DNA from: Ga0077536 sp043744805
Lineage (GTDB): Bacteria > Pseudomonadota > Gammaproteobacteria > Ga0077536
Reading direction: 5' to 3'
DNA length: 8,349 nucleotides
Assembly (NCBI GenBank): GCA_043744805.1
Contig: JAYTTZ010000126.1
Coordinates: forward strand, 1 to 8,349
Below, one piece after another: positions 1-5,984 of the stretch (position 1 is the stretch's first letter; each line of letters opens with the position of its first letter). Both the position numbers and the translations under genes were made by a program. The notes beneath the pieces are model-generated. The model saw only the letters and a program-made list of their open reading frames with translations. It ran no database searches and was not told where the DNA came from.

Positions 1-1449
1 CTGCTTTGCCTCGCGGCCTGCGGGAGGCCGCCGCCCGAGGTGCTCCGCGTGGGCCTGCCCACGGCGCCTGCCGTCATTGATCCACGCTTCGCCACGGATG
101 CGACGTCGTGGCGCGTCTGCCGCCTGCTGTTTGAGGCGCCCGCGGATTTCGACGAACACTTCATGCCGAGATCCGCGCTGATGCGCTGGGACGTGCTGGC
201 GCCCACGCACTACCGATTCCAGGTGCAGGGCAGGCACGTCTTCAGCGATGGCACGCCGCTGGGTGCCAGCGACGTCGCGGCGACCTACCAGGCACTGCGC
301 GATCCGGCGCTCGGCTCGCCGCACACGGCTTCGTTGTCGAACATCGATACCATCACCGTGGTGGACGACACCACGGTGGATTTCACCCTGAAGCACGCCG
401 ATCCGCTCTTTCCCGGCGTGCTGGTGATTGGCGTGGTGCCCGCGCGGCTCGCCACGTCCCGCGCAGGCGGCGCGACGCTCCCGGGCAGCGGCGCCTTCGT
501 GCTGGATTCCCCCCCCGCAGCCAAGCGTTACCCGCTCAGGCGGCGCGCGGACGGCCAGCGCGTGGATCTGCTGGTGGTGGCGAGCGAAACGACGCGGGCG
601 CTCAAGCTAGCGCGCGGTGAACTCGATCTCGTGCAAGGCGGTTTTGCGCCGGAAAACATCGCCTGGCTGGCGGCGCAGCCGGACTTGCGTGTGAGCCAAC
701 GGGCCGGCAGTACCTTCAGCTATCTTGGTTTCAACCTTGCCGAAGGACCAACCCGTGCGCTGGCCGTGCGCCGGGCCATTGCGCTGGCGGTCGATCGCGA
801 AGCCATCGTGACCCACGTCTTCCGCGATCAGGCGCGGCTTGCCGAAGCCATCCTCACACCCGGCCACTGGGCCGGCGTTCCCGATCTTCCGCACGGAAAG
901 CGAGATCTCACGGCCGCCCGCGCCCTGCTGGCAGGGGCCGGCTTCACCGCGACGCGGCCGCTGACCCTCACCTACAAGACCTCGAGCGATCCGCTGCGCC
1001 TGCGCATTGCCACCATCCTGCAGGCACAGCTTGCCGAAGCCGGGATCCGGCTCAGCATCCAGAGTTACGACTGGGGCACGTTCTACGCCGACATCAAGGC
1101 GGGCCGTTTCGCGGTGTACGGTTTGTCCTGGGTGGGCCTGCAACTGCCGGACATCTTCCGCCACGCCTTCCACGCCAGGTCGGTCCCGCCGCAGGGTGCG
1201 AACCGTGGGCGCTATGCGAGCGCCGCGGCGGATGCCCTGATCGACGCGGCGGACGCCAGCGGGGATCTCGAGGATCGCGCGGCGCGCTACCGTGAGCTGC
1301 AAGTACTGCTGGCGCGCGATCTGCCCATCCTGCCGCTGTGGTACGAGGACTTCGTGGTCGTACGCCAGGCGCGGGTGCTCGGCTACGATACGAATGCCAG
1401 CGGCGATCTCGATGCCCTTGCCAACGTCCAACTGAAGGGCCCGCCGTGA
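1..1449 (+). CDS. ABC transporter substrate-binding lipoprotein, family 5 (peptide-type), 5' partial
   Basis: Extracellular solute-binding protein of the SBP_bac_5 (DppA/OppA/YejA-like) type, which delivers peptides or similar ligands to an ABC permease. Frame 1 is open from the first base and encodes 482 residues before TGA 1447-1449. The first visible residues, LLCLAAC, are the end of a lipoprotein signal peptide with lipobox LAAC; the acceptor cysteine is codon 19-21. The gene therefore starts just upstream of the window, and the GTG at 40 is only an internal valine. Family features are LRVGLPTAP at the mature N-terminus, a conserved FSDGTPLGASDV segment (F at 241-243), YLGFN (721-735), the VRRAIALAVDRE helix (around 766-801) and the PILPLWYED segment near the C-terminus (1324-1350). 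The mature protein is probably anchored to a membrane and faces the periplasm. The stop overlaps the next start by 4 bases. Substrate is not readable from sequence; the neighbours suggest a muropeptide or short peptide. Confidence 0.93.
   Translation: MLCLAACGRPPPEVLRVGLPTAPAVIDPRFATDATSWRVCRLLFEAPADFDEHFMPRSALMRWDVLAPTHYRFQVQGRHVFSDGTPLGASDVAATYQALRDPALGSPHTASLSNIDTITVVDDTTVDFTLKHADPLFPGVLVIGVVPARLATSRAGGATLPGSGAFVLDSPPAAKRYPLRRRADGQRVDLLVVASETTRALKLARGELDLVQGGFAPENIAWLAAQPDLRVSQRAGSTFSYLGFNLAEGPTRALAVRRAIALAVDREAIVTHVFRDQARLAEAILTPGHWAGVPDLPHGKRDLTAARALLAGAGFTATRPLTLTYKTSSDPLRLRIATILQAQLAEAGIRLSIQSYDWGTFYADIKAGRFAVYGLSWVGLQLPDIFRHAFHARSVPPQGANRGRYASAAADALIDAADASGDLEDRAARYRELQVLLARDLPILPLWYEDFVVVRQARVLGYDTNASGDLDALANVQLKGPP
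1435..1439 (+). promoter_or_regulatory. Ribosome binding site for the YkuD-domain gene
   Basis: AAGGG lies 6 bases before GTG 1446 and supports that start, which overlaps the stop of the binding-protein gene, over the GTG at 1338 further inside that gene. Confidence 0.6.
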
Positions 1450-1937
1450 GATCCGCCCGCTACCTTGAAATCGACCTCAAGCGCCAGCGCCTGCAGTACT
1501 TCGAGCACGGGCGCTGCGTGCGCGAATACTGGGTGTCCACGGCGCGCAACGGTCCCGGGGAAATCGTGGACAGCGAATGCACGCCACGCGGCCTGCATGC
1601 CATCGCGGAGAAAATCGGCGCCGACGCACCTGCCGGCGCGGTGTTCGTCGCGCGCCAACCCACCGGGGAGATCTGGTCACCCGCTTTCGCCGCCAGCCAG
1701 CCCCCGGGCCGGGACTGGATCCTCACCCGCATCCTGTGGCTCACGGGTCTGGAACCGGGCTTCAATGCGGGCGGCGATCGCGACACCCAGGCACGCTACA
1801 TCTACCTCCACGGCACGTCCGACACGGTGCCGCTGGGCGTGCCCGGATCGCGCGGCTGCGTGCGGCTGCGCAACGCCGACCTCATCGAGCTCTTTTCGAA
1901 AGTGGAGGCCGGTGACCATGTCTGGATCTATGCCTGA
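1446..1937 (+). CDS. Signal-less YkuD-domain protein, probable cytoplasmic L,D-carboxypeptidase (ElsL-like)
   Basis: Encodes 163 residues, nearly all one YkuD (L,D-transpeptidase catalytic) domain. The active-site region is visible: His122 in YLHGT, then Ser135-Arg136-Gly137-Cys138 followed by VRL, with Cys138 the expected nucleophile. The usual motif has His where Arg136 stands. Other matching segments are TPRGLHAIAEKIG (46-58) and DWILTRILWLTGLEPGFN (90-107). The protein begins directly with the fold (MRSARYLEIDL) and has no signal peptide or membrane segment, so it should stay in the cytoplasm. Known family members of this short signal-less kind include ElsL of Acinetobacter baumannii, a cytoplasmic L,D-carboxypeptidase that trims D-Ala from recycled tetrapeptides. 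That role is inferred here from architecture and from the nearby importer genes and nagZ. The GTG start at 1446 overlaps the binding-protein stop (GTGA), implying translational coupling. A conventional L,D-transpeptidase role is less likely without export. Confidence 0.9.
   Translation: MRSARYLEIDLKRQRLQYFEHGRCVREYWVSTARNGPGEIVDSECTPRGLHAIAEKIGADAPAGAVFVARQPTGEIWSPAFAASQPPGRDWILTRILWLTGLEPGFNAGGDRDTQARYIYLHGTSDTVPLGVPGSRGCVRLRNADLIELFSKVEAGDHVWIYA
1904..1908 (+). promoter_or_regulatory. Ribosome binding site deciding the start of the nuclease-fold gene
   Basis: GGAGG ends 9 bases before ATG 1918. The alternative in-frame ATG at 1930 would be 21 bases away, so 1918 is favoured although it adds four residues ahead of the signal peptide. 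Confidence 0.65.
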
Positions 1938-2388
1938 ACCGCTGCTGTTCGCCGTGCTGCTGCTGGTTGTGGGCACCGCACAGGCCGGCGGATTCTCGGG
2001 CCTCGCGCTGGTCAACGATGACGCCACCTTGTCCATCCGCAACCGACGGGTGCAGCTCTGGGGTATCCACGTCCCGCACACCACCGAAGACTGTCGCACC
2101 AATGTCCGGCCCAGCGAATGTGGCTCGCATGCAGTGCTGGCGCTGAAGCAGCGGGTGGAAGGCTTCGTGAGCTGCGCAGACCGCGGGCGGGGCGCTGGCA
2201 CCGTGCTCGCCACCTGCCGGATGGCAGTCTCTGGTTTCGAGCGGGGCCTGGACCTCGCCGCCTACCTGGTGGAACAGGGCTGGGCAGTGGCGCTCGATGA
2301 CGCACCAATCGAATACCACGTGCTGGAGCGTATCGCCCGTGACACCGGGCGCGGCGTGTGGGGACTGCGCGGCGTCTTGCGCCGCTGA
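1918..2388 (+). CDS. Exported staphylococcal nuclease-fold (SNase/TNase-like) protein, probably not catalytic
   Basis: Encodes 156 residues. Residues 6-23 form a signal peptide (hydrophobic core LLFAVLLLVVG, cleavage probably after AQA), so the product should be periplasmic. The rest matches the SNase-like pattern: RVQLWGIHVP (44-53), a cysteine and glycine spaced as in the exported family (Cys68-Gly69), LATC (97-100), GLDLAAYLVEQGWAVA (110-125) and ARDTGRGVWG (140-149). Aligned by eye to staphylococcal nuclease, the catalytic Arg35, Asp40, Glu43 and Arg87 correspond to Gln46, His51, His54 and Thr95. Nuclease activity is therefore doubtful. The fold may serve as a binding domain. The start overlaps the YkuD gene by 20 bases, so it is probably the last gene of the operon. 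The stop abuts that of the convergent gene. Family assignment is good; the function in this operon is unknown. Confidence 0.85.
   Translation: MSGSMPEPLLFAVLLLVVGTAQAGGFSGLALVNDDATLSIRNRRVQLWGIHVPHTTEDCRTNVRPSECGSHAVLALKQRVEGFVSCADRGRGAGTVLATCRMAVSGFERGLDLAAYLVEQGWAVALDDAPIEYHVLERIARDTGRGVWGLRGVLRR
2369..2385 (+). other. Small hairpin at the 3' end of the nuclease-fold gene
   Basis: GCGGCG and CGCCGC form a perfect 6-bp stem around the loop TCTTG, ending just before the TGA. No T-run follows, so it is not a standard intrinsic terminator. It could slow polymerase or protect the 3' end, but in GC-rich coding DNA it may be fortuitous. Confidence 0.3.
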
Positions 2389-2394
2389 TCAGCG
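2383..2394. repeat. 12-bp perfect palindrome joining two convergent stop codons
   Basis: CGCTGATCAGCG is centred exactly between the plus-strand TGA (2386-2388) and the minus-strand TGA (2389-2391). The two genes have no intergenic base, so their transcripts must terminate inside each other or read through. Confidence 0.8.
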
Positions 2395-2901
2395 AGTGCG
2401 GGTGCTTTCGCGGACGATTTCCTGCGCCAGCTTGAGCACATGGCGGTCGTAGAGCACGAGTTCGCCGCCCGTTTTTACCGCGGCAATCGCGAGCCGGCCA
2501 ATCAGCATCAGCAGCAGGATGGCGATTACCCAGGCAATGAAATAGCTGAGGCGGAAGCCGAGCACCGAGTCGCCTACCTGGGCCTTGGGCGGTGCACCCG
2601 ACGGGGCTGCTTCGTCGGGTTCGGTCTTGTCCTGGCCGGCACGCGCCAGCGACTGGTCGATGCGCGAGCCCTGCTCGATGGCCTGGGCGAAACGTTCGAT
2701 GCCAACCGGGCTGCGATACAGCGACCAGGCTTCGAGGAGCACGGCAAGCGCCACCCACAGTCCCACGATCAACAGCACGAAACCAAACCCGTGCACCACC
2801 CTCTGGGCGATGGACTGCCCGCGTGGGGTCGACTCCGCGAGTGGCGCGTTCGGCCTGGGTGGGGGCGTGTTCGACGGGTTGGGGAAGGGATACTGGGCCA
2901 T
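2389..2901 (-). CDS. Unrecognised inner-membrane protein with two transmembrane segments
   Basis: Encodes 170 residues on the minus strand; I do not recognise a named family. The N-terminal 30 residues are rich in proline and asparagine (MAQYPFPNPSNTPPPRP), probably disordered. One membrane segment spans about residues 37-57 (VHGFGFVLLIVGLWVALAVL). A polar stretch of about 55 residues follows, rich in Q, D and E, and holds a possible amphipathic helix (IERFAQAIEQ). The second membrane segment is about 118-140 (LSYFIAWVIAILLLMLIGRL). The C-terminal 30 residues are charged (YDRHVLKLAQEIVREST). Codon use and GC content resemble the neighbours, and the hydrophobic pattern is too regular for a shadow frame. 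ATG 2901-2899 has no clear Shine-Dalgarno sequence upstream, so the exact start is less certain. It stands alone between the two importer gene groups and is divergent from the permease operon. Confidence 0.75.
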   Translation of the reverse strand: MAQYPFPNPSNTPPPRPNAPLAESTPRGQSIAQRVVHGFGFVLLIVGLWVALAVLLEAWSLYRSPVGIERFAQAIEQGSRIDQSLARAGQDKTEPDEAAPSGAPPKAQVGDSVLGFRLSYFIAWVIAILLLMLIGRLAIAAVKTGGELVLYDRHVLKLAQEIVRESTRTR

Positions 2902-2989
2902 GGCGCGCGTTTCGGGATCGATGGAAGGACTCGGGTGGGCGGCCGGGCGAGCGCGTTGCCCAAGCCGGGCTCAATGTAGCACAGCACTT

Positions 2990-3017
2990 TTGTACCCTCG
3001 CGACCATCGGCTAAGGT
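2990..3017 (+). promoter_or_regulatory. Weak candidate promoter for the permease-nagZ operon
   Basis: TTGTAC (2990-2995) and TAAGGT (3012-3017) are 16 bases apart, a poor match to sigma-70 consensus. Initiation would fall almost at ATG 3025, giving a near-leaderless transcript, and TAAGGT also overlaps the Shine-Dalgarno. The divergent gap (2902-3024, 123 bases) holds no better candidate that I can see on either strand. Confidence 0.22.
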
Positions 3018-3018
3018 G
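3013..3018 (+). promoter_or_regulatory. Ribosome binding site deciding the start of the first permease gene
   Basis: AAGGTG ends 6 bases before ATG 3025. It includes the in-frame GTG at 3016, which is therefore more likely part of the Shine-Dalgarno than the start. Confidence 0.55.
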
Positions 3019-3024
3019 CGCTGC

Positions 3025-3975
3025 ATGGCCTCCAACACGCTGCCCGGGTTCGCCCTGCTGAAAGCTCTGCTGCTGCGGCTGGCGCTTGCAGGCGGCGTGG
3101 CCCTTGGCGTGGCGTCGCTGGTGTTCTTGCTGCTCCATCTCGCGCCCGGTGATCCGGTGGAAGCCATGCTGGGCGAGTCCGCCAGCGGTGCCGATCGCCA
3201 AGCCCTGCGCCACGCGCTGGGCCTGGACATGCCGCTGGCGCTGCAGTGGGGACGCTACCTCGCGGGCCTCGCGCAGGGCGACCTCGGGCGTTCGCTGGGC
3301 AGCCAGCAACCGGTTGCCGCGCTGATCCTGGAACGCCTGCCCTCCACCGTGATCCTGGCCTTGGCCGCGCTGGGTCTCGCGCTGGTGCTGGCGCTCCCGC
3401 TTGGGCTGTTGGGCGCGCTCAAGCCCGGCGGAATCTGGGACGCGTCGACCCGTGGCTTTGCGGTGCTGGGCATGTCGCTGCCGAGTTTTGTGCTGGGTCC
3501 CTTGCTGATGATGGGGTTTGCCGTGTGGCTGGGCTGGCTGCCCGTGTCGGGCGAGGAGCGTGCGGCGGGTCTCGTGCTGCCGGCGCTCACCCTGGGCCTC
3601 GCGCTCGCCGCGCCGCTTGCGCGCATGCTGCGCACGGCCGTGGCCCAAGTCCTGGCCGAGCCCTACATCCAGGCCGCCCGCGCGCGCGGCCTGGGGGCGA
3701 GGCAAGTGCTGTTACGGCACGCCTTGCGCAACGCCTCGCTGCCGGTGGTGACCGTGCTCGGGATGCAACTCGGCGCGCTGCTAGGTGGCGCGGTGGTCAC
3801 CGAAATGGTCTTCGACCGCGCGGGCTTGGGCCAACTGCTGCTCGAGGCCATCCAGCGCCGCGACTATCCCGTGGTGCAGGGTTGCGTGCTGGTGGCAGGC
3901 CTCACTTACGTCGGCATCAACCTCCTCACCGAGGTGCTCTACGGCGTGCTCGATCCGCGGGTGGTGCAGGCATGA
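3025..3975 (+). CDS. ABC transporter permease, DppB/OppB type
   Basis: Encodes 316 residues, the usual length for the first inner-membrane subunit of a peptide or nickel-type ABC importer. N-terminal membrane helix at about 13-39 ends in LLLHLAPGDP, the conserved PGDP turn (41-44) of this family. It is followed by the periplasmic LGLDMPLALQWGRYLAGLAQGDLGRS region (65-90). Further helices lie near 107-131, 144-171, 182-200, 239-256 and 286-306. The cytoplasmic EAA loop, which contacts the ATPase, is QAARARGLGARQVLLRHAL (216-234) ending in NASLP, and the signature VTEMVFDRAGLGQLL follows (258-272). The stop overlaps the next gene's ATG (ATGA). No ATPase gene is in the window, so the energising subunit must lie elsewhere, perhaps upstream of position 1. 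The partner binding protein is plausibly the lipoprotein at the left edge. Confidence 0.95.
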   Translation: MASNTLPGFALLKALLLRLALAGGVALGVASLVFLLLHLAPGDPVEAMLGESASGADRQALRHALGLDMPLALQWGRYLAGLAQGDLGRSLGSQQPVAALILERLPSTVILALAALGLALVLALPLGLLGALKPGGIWDASTRGFAVLGMSLPSFVLGPLLMMGFAVWLGWLPVSGEERAAGLVLPALTLGLALAAPLARMLRTAVAQVLAEPYIQAARARGLGARQVLLRHALRNASLPVVTVLGMQLGALLGGAVVTEMVFDRAGLGQLLLEAIQRRDYPVVQGCVLVAGLTYVGINLLTEVLYGVLDPRVVQA

Positions 3976-4787
3976 GCGCCTGGTCCATCCGCCTGGCGCT
4001 TGCGGTGCTCCTGTTCTGGCTGCTGTGCGCCCTGGCCGCGTCGCAGTTGGCGCTCGCGCCCGACACCATCAACCTTGCCGAAATCCTCGCGCCGCCCGGC
4101 CTGCAGCACTGGTTGGGGACGGATGAACTGGGACGTTCGATTGCCGCGCGCGTGCTGGAAGGTGCGCAGGTGTCCTGCGGCGTGGGCATTGCCGTGACCA
4201 TGCTGTCCTTGCTGGTAGGCGTCGGCCTTGGCGTGCCCGCCGCGCTGGCCGGTGGCGTGCTCGACGGTCTCGCGGCGCGGCTTATCGACGTGTTCATGGC
4301 CTTTCCCGGCATCCTGCTCGCCATCGCACTTGCCGGCGTGCTGGGTCCGGGACCTGGCAATGTGGTGCTCGCGCTGTGTGCGGTGAGCTGGGTGGGCTTC
4401 GCGCGGCTCGCGCGGGCCCAGACCTTGAGCGTGAAAACCCGCGATCACGTGCTGGCGGCGCGTGCACTCGGCAGCCGCCGCTGGTTCACGATCACCCGCC
4501 ACGTGCTGCCCCTGATCGCGCCCCCGCTGCTGGTGGAAGCGAGCTTCACCCTGGCCGGTGCCGTGGTGGCCGAAGCCGGCCTGTCGTTCCTTGGCCTCGG
4601 CGCGCAGCCGCCGGCCGCGTCCTGGGGCAGCATGATCCGGCAGGCGATGCAGTTCCTGCTGGTCGCACCCCACCTGCTGCTGGGACCCTGTCTTGCGCTG
4701 CTGTCCCTGGTGTTGTGTGCCAACTTGCTGGGTGATCATTTGCGCGATGCGCTGCAGCCCACGCGTGGAATGGAAGGAGCGCCATGA
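3972..4787 (+). CDS. ABC transporter permease, DppC/OppC type
   Basis: Encodes 271 residues, the second membrane subunit of the importer. One N-terminal helix (6-29) precedes the periplasmic stretch with LGTDELGRS (48-56), a hallmark of DppC-like proteins. Core helices lie near 68-95, 103-124, 130-148, 185-204 and 228-256. The EAA loop is AARALGSRRWFTITRHVLP (162-180), followed by the family signature LSFLGLGAQPPAASWG (204-219). It lacks the longer cytoplasmic N-terminus of E. coli DppC, so it is slightly short but complete. It overlaps the preceding permease gene and the following nagZ by four bases each (ATGA), so the three are almost certainly co-translated. Ligand specificity cannot be read from the permease. 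Confidence 0.95.
   Translation: MSAWSIRLALAVLLFWLLCALAASQLALAPDTINLAEILAPPGLQHWLGTDELGRSIAARVLEGAQVSCGVGIAVTMLSLLVGVGLGVPAALAGGVLDGLAARLIDVFMAFPGILLAIALAGVLGPGPGNVVLALCAVSWVGFARLARAQTLSVKTRDHVLAARALGSRRWFTITRHVLPLIAPPLLVEASFTLAGAVVAEAGLSFLGLGAQPPAASWGSMIRQAMQFLLVAPHLLLGPCLALLSLVLCANLLGDHLRDALQPTRGMEGAP
4774..4779 (+). promoter_or_regulatory. Ribosome binding site for nagZ
   Basis: AAGGAG lies 4 bases before ATG 4784, inside the end of the second permease gene, and confirms the overlapping start. Confidence 0.6.
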
Positions 4788-5833
4788 GTCTCGGTCCCTT
4801 GCTGGTGGATATCGCCGGAACGGCGCTGACGTCGGCTGATCGTGACGTGCTGGCCGATCCGCTGGTGGGCGGCGTGATCCTCTTCACCCGCAATTTCCAG
4901 CACCGCGCCCAGCTCCGCGAGCTGACGCACGAGATCCACCACCTGCGCAGCCCGCCGCTGCTGGTTGCCGTCGACCACGAAGGCGGTCGCGTGCAGCGCT
5001 TCCGCCACGGCTTCACCGAACTCCCGCCGATGGCCTTGCTGGGTACACTCTACGATCGCGAGCCGGCGCGGGCGCTGCAACTCGCCACCGACACCGGCTG
5101 GCTGATGGCGGCCGAGCTCCGCGCAGTGGGCGTGGATTTCAGCTTTGCGCCGGTGCTCGATCTCTACACCACGACCAGCCGCGTGATCCGCGAACGCGCC
5201 TTCCACGCCGAGCCCGGGACCGTCGCGCGCCTCGCTCAGGCGTTTCTCCGCGGGATCCACGGCGCAGGCATGGCGGCCGTGGGCAAGCATTTTCCCGGGC
5301 ACGGCGGCGTCGATGCGGACTCCCACCACGAACTCCCTGTGGACCATCGCCACCTCGCCACCCTGCGCCACCGCGACATGCTGCCGTTCCGCCTGCTCGT
5401 TGCCTCTGGCATCGATGCCCTCATGCCGGCGCACATCGTTTTTCCGGACGTCGACACCAGGCCCGTGGGCTACTCGCGCCGCTGGCTGCGCGAAGTCGTG
5501 CGCAAGGAGCTGGGCTTCCAGGGCATGGTGTTCAGCGACGACCTCTCGATGTCGGGCGCCGCCATCGCGGAGAGCCCGGTGGAGCGGGCGGAGCTCGCGC
5601 TGGAAGCGGGCTGCGACGCGTGCCTGCTCTGCAACGACAGGCCGGCGGTGGAGCGCGTACTGGGCGGCCTTTCGGTGCGTCCCGAGCCCCTCGGCGTGGT
5701 CCGCATGATGCGGATGCACGGGCGTCCAGCGCTCGATGAGTTGGAACTTCACCAGTCGACGCGGCGCGCGGACGTTCGCGCGGCCCTGGCGGGACTCGCG
5801 ACGGCGCTGGCGCCGGATGAAGGCCGGGTTTGA
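4784..5833 (+). CDS. nagZ: Beta-N-acetylhexosaminidase NagZ (GH3)
   Basis: Cytoplasmic glycosidase of peptidoglycan recycling; it removes N-acetylglucosamine from GlcNAc-1,6-anhydroMurNAc peptides. Encodes 349 residues, close to the usual length of about 340. GH3 features in order: LLVDIAG (6-12), GGVILFTRNF (29-38), VAVDHEGGRVQRF (61-73) for substrate binding, VDFSFAPVLDL (117-127), KHFPGHG (168-174), DADSHHELP (177-185) with His181 the expected acid/base, MPAHIVFP (214-221), and FSDDLSM (250-256) with Asp252 the expected nucleophile. All key residues are present and there is no signal peptide, so it should be active in the cytoplasm. Its product 1,6-anhydroMurNAc-peptide is also the effector of AmpR-type regulators of beta-lactamase, but no ampR is in the window. 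It overlaps the second permease gene, an arrangement that ties the importer to cell-wall recycling. Confidence 0.97.
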   Translation: MSLGPLLVDIAGTALTSADRDVLADPLVGGVILFTRNFQHRAQLRELTHEIHHLRSPPLLVAVDHEGGRVQRFRHGFTELPPMALLGTLYDREPARALQLATDTGWLMAAELRAVGVDFSFAPVLDLYTTTSRVIRERAFHAEPGTVARLAQAFLRGIHGAGMAAVGKHFPGHGGVDADSHHELPVDHRHLATLRHRDMLPFRLLVASGIDALMPAHIVFPDVDTRPVGYSRRWLREVVRKELGFQGMVFSDDLSMSGAAIAESPVERAELALEAGCDACLLCNDRPAVERVLGGLSVRPEPLGVVRMMRMHGRPALDELELHQSTRRADVRAALAGLATALAPDEGRV

Positions 5834-5841
5834 AGGCCTCG

Positions 5842-5982
5842 GTGCACTCGGTTCGCCTATGGGCTGCTTCTGGGCTGGAGCCTGTGCGCCCTGGCGGCGC
5901 CACCAGCCACCTCTACAGCACCAGCCACCTCGCCGATCCCGACATCGTCCGCGTGATTCCCCAGGTGAAGGCGCTCGACTGA
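5842..5982 (+). pseudogene. Remnant of a TraB/GumN-family gene, N-terminal fragment
   Basis: After nagZ, the frame ending at TGA 5980-5982 reads GGATSHLYSTSHLADPD, then IVRVIPQVKALD. This resembles the N-terminus of TraB/GumN (PF01963) proteins, where a TSxLxGTxHxxDPxV pattern is followed by LPxxVxxALD. The signature GxxH has become SxxH here. About 16 codons upstream in another frame (5852-5902) a run FAYGLLLGWSLCALAAP looks like a signal peptide, but has no start codon, so a frameshift and loss of the segment between are likely. Only about 30 family residues remain and the fragment stops where a REP-like repeat begins. A 12-base direct repeat (CACCAGCCACCT at 5901 and 5919) lies inside it. 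The identification rests on a short stretch; a chance resemblance is possible, and a 46-residue peptide from GTG 5842 is an unlikely alternative. Confidence 0.5.
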
Positions 5983-5984
5983 AA

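Noticed and set aside
607..1431. A 274-residue minus-strand open frame opposite the binding-protein gene
   Set aside because: Fully antisense to a clear family 5 binding protein, with no recognisable domain.
2012..3007. A 331-residue minus-strand open frame
   Set aside because: It overlaps the SNase-fold gene and, on the same strand in another frame, the two-helix membrane gene. Its product is arginine- and proline-rich with no motif, typical of a shadow frame in GC-rich DNA.
3246..3971. Upstream extension of the second permease gene
   Set aside because: The frame is open only by chance through the first permease gene; the extension is rich in R, A, G and P with no membrane pattern, whereas ATG 3972 gives the expected DppC N-terminus.
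4736..5752. A 338-residue minus-strand open frame opposite nagZ
   Set aside because: Histidine-, arginine- and glutamine-rich shadow of nagZ with no domain.
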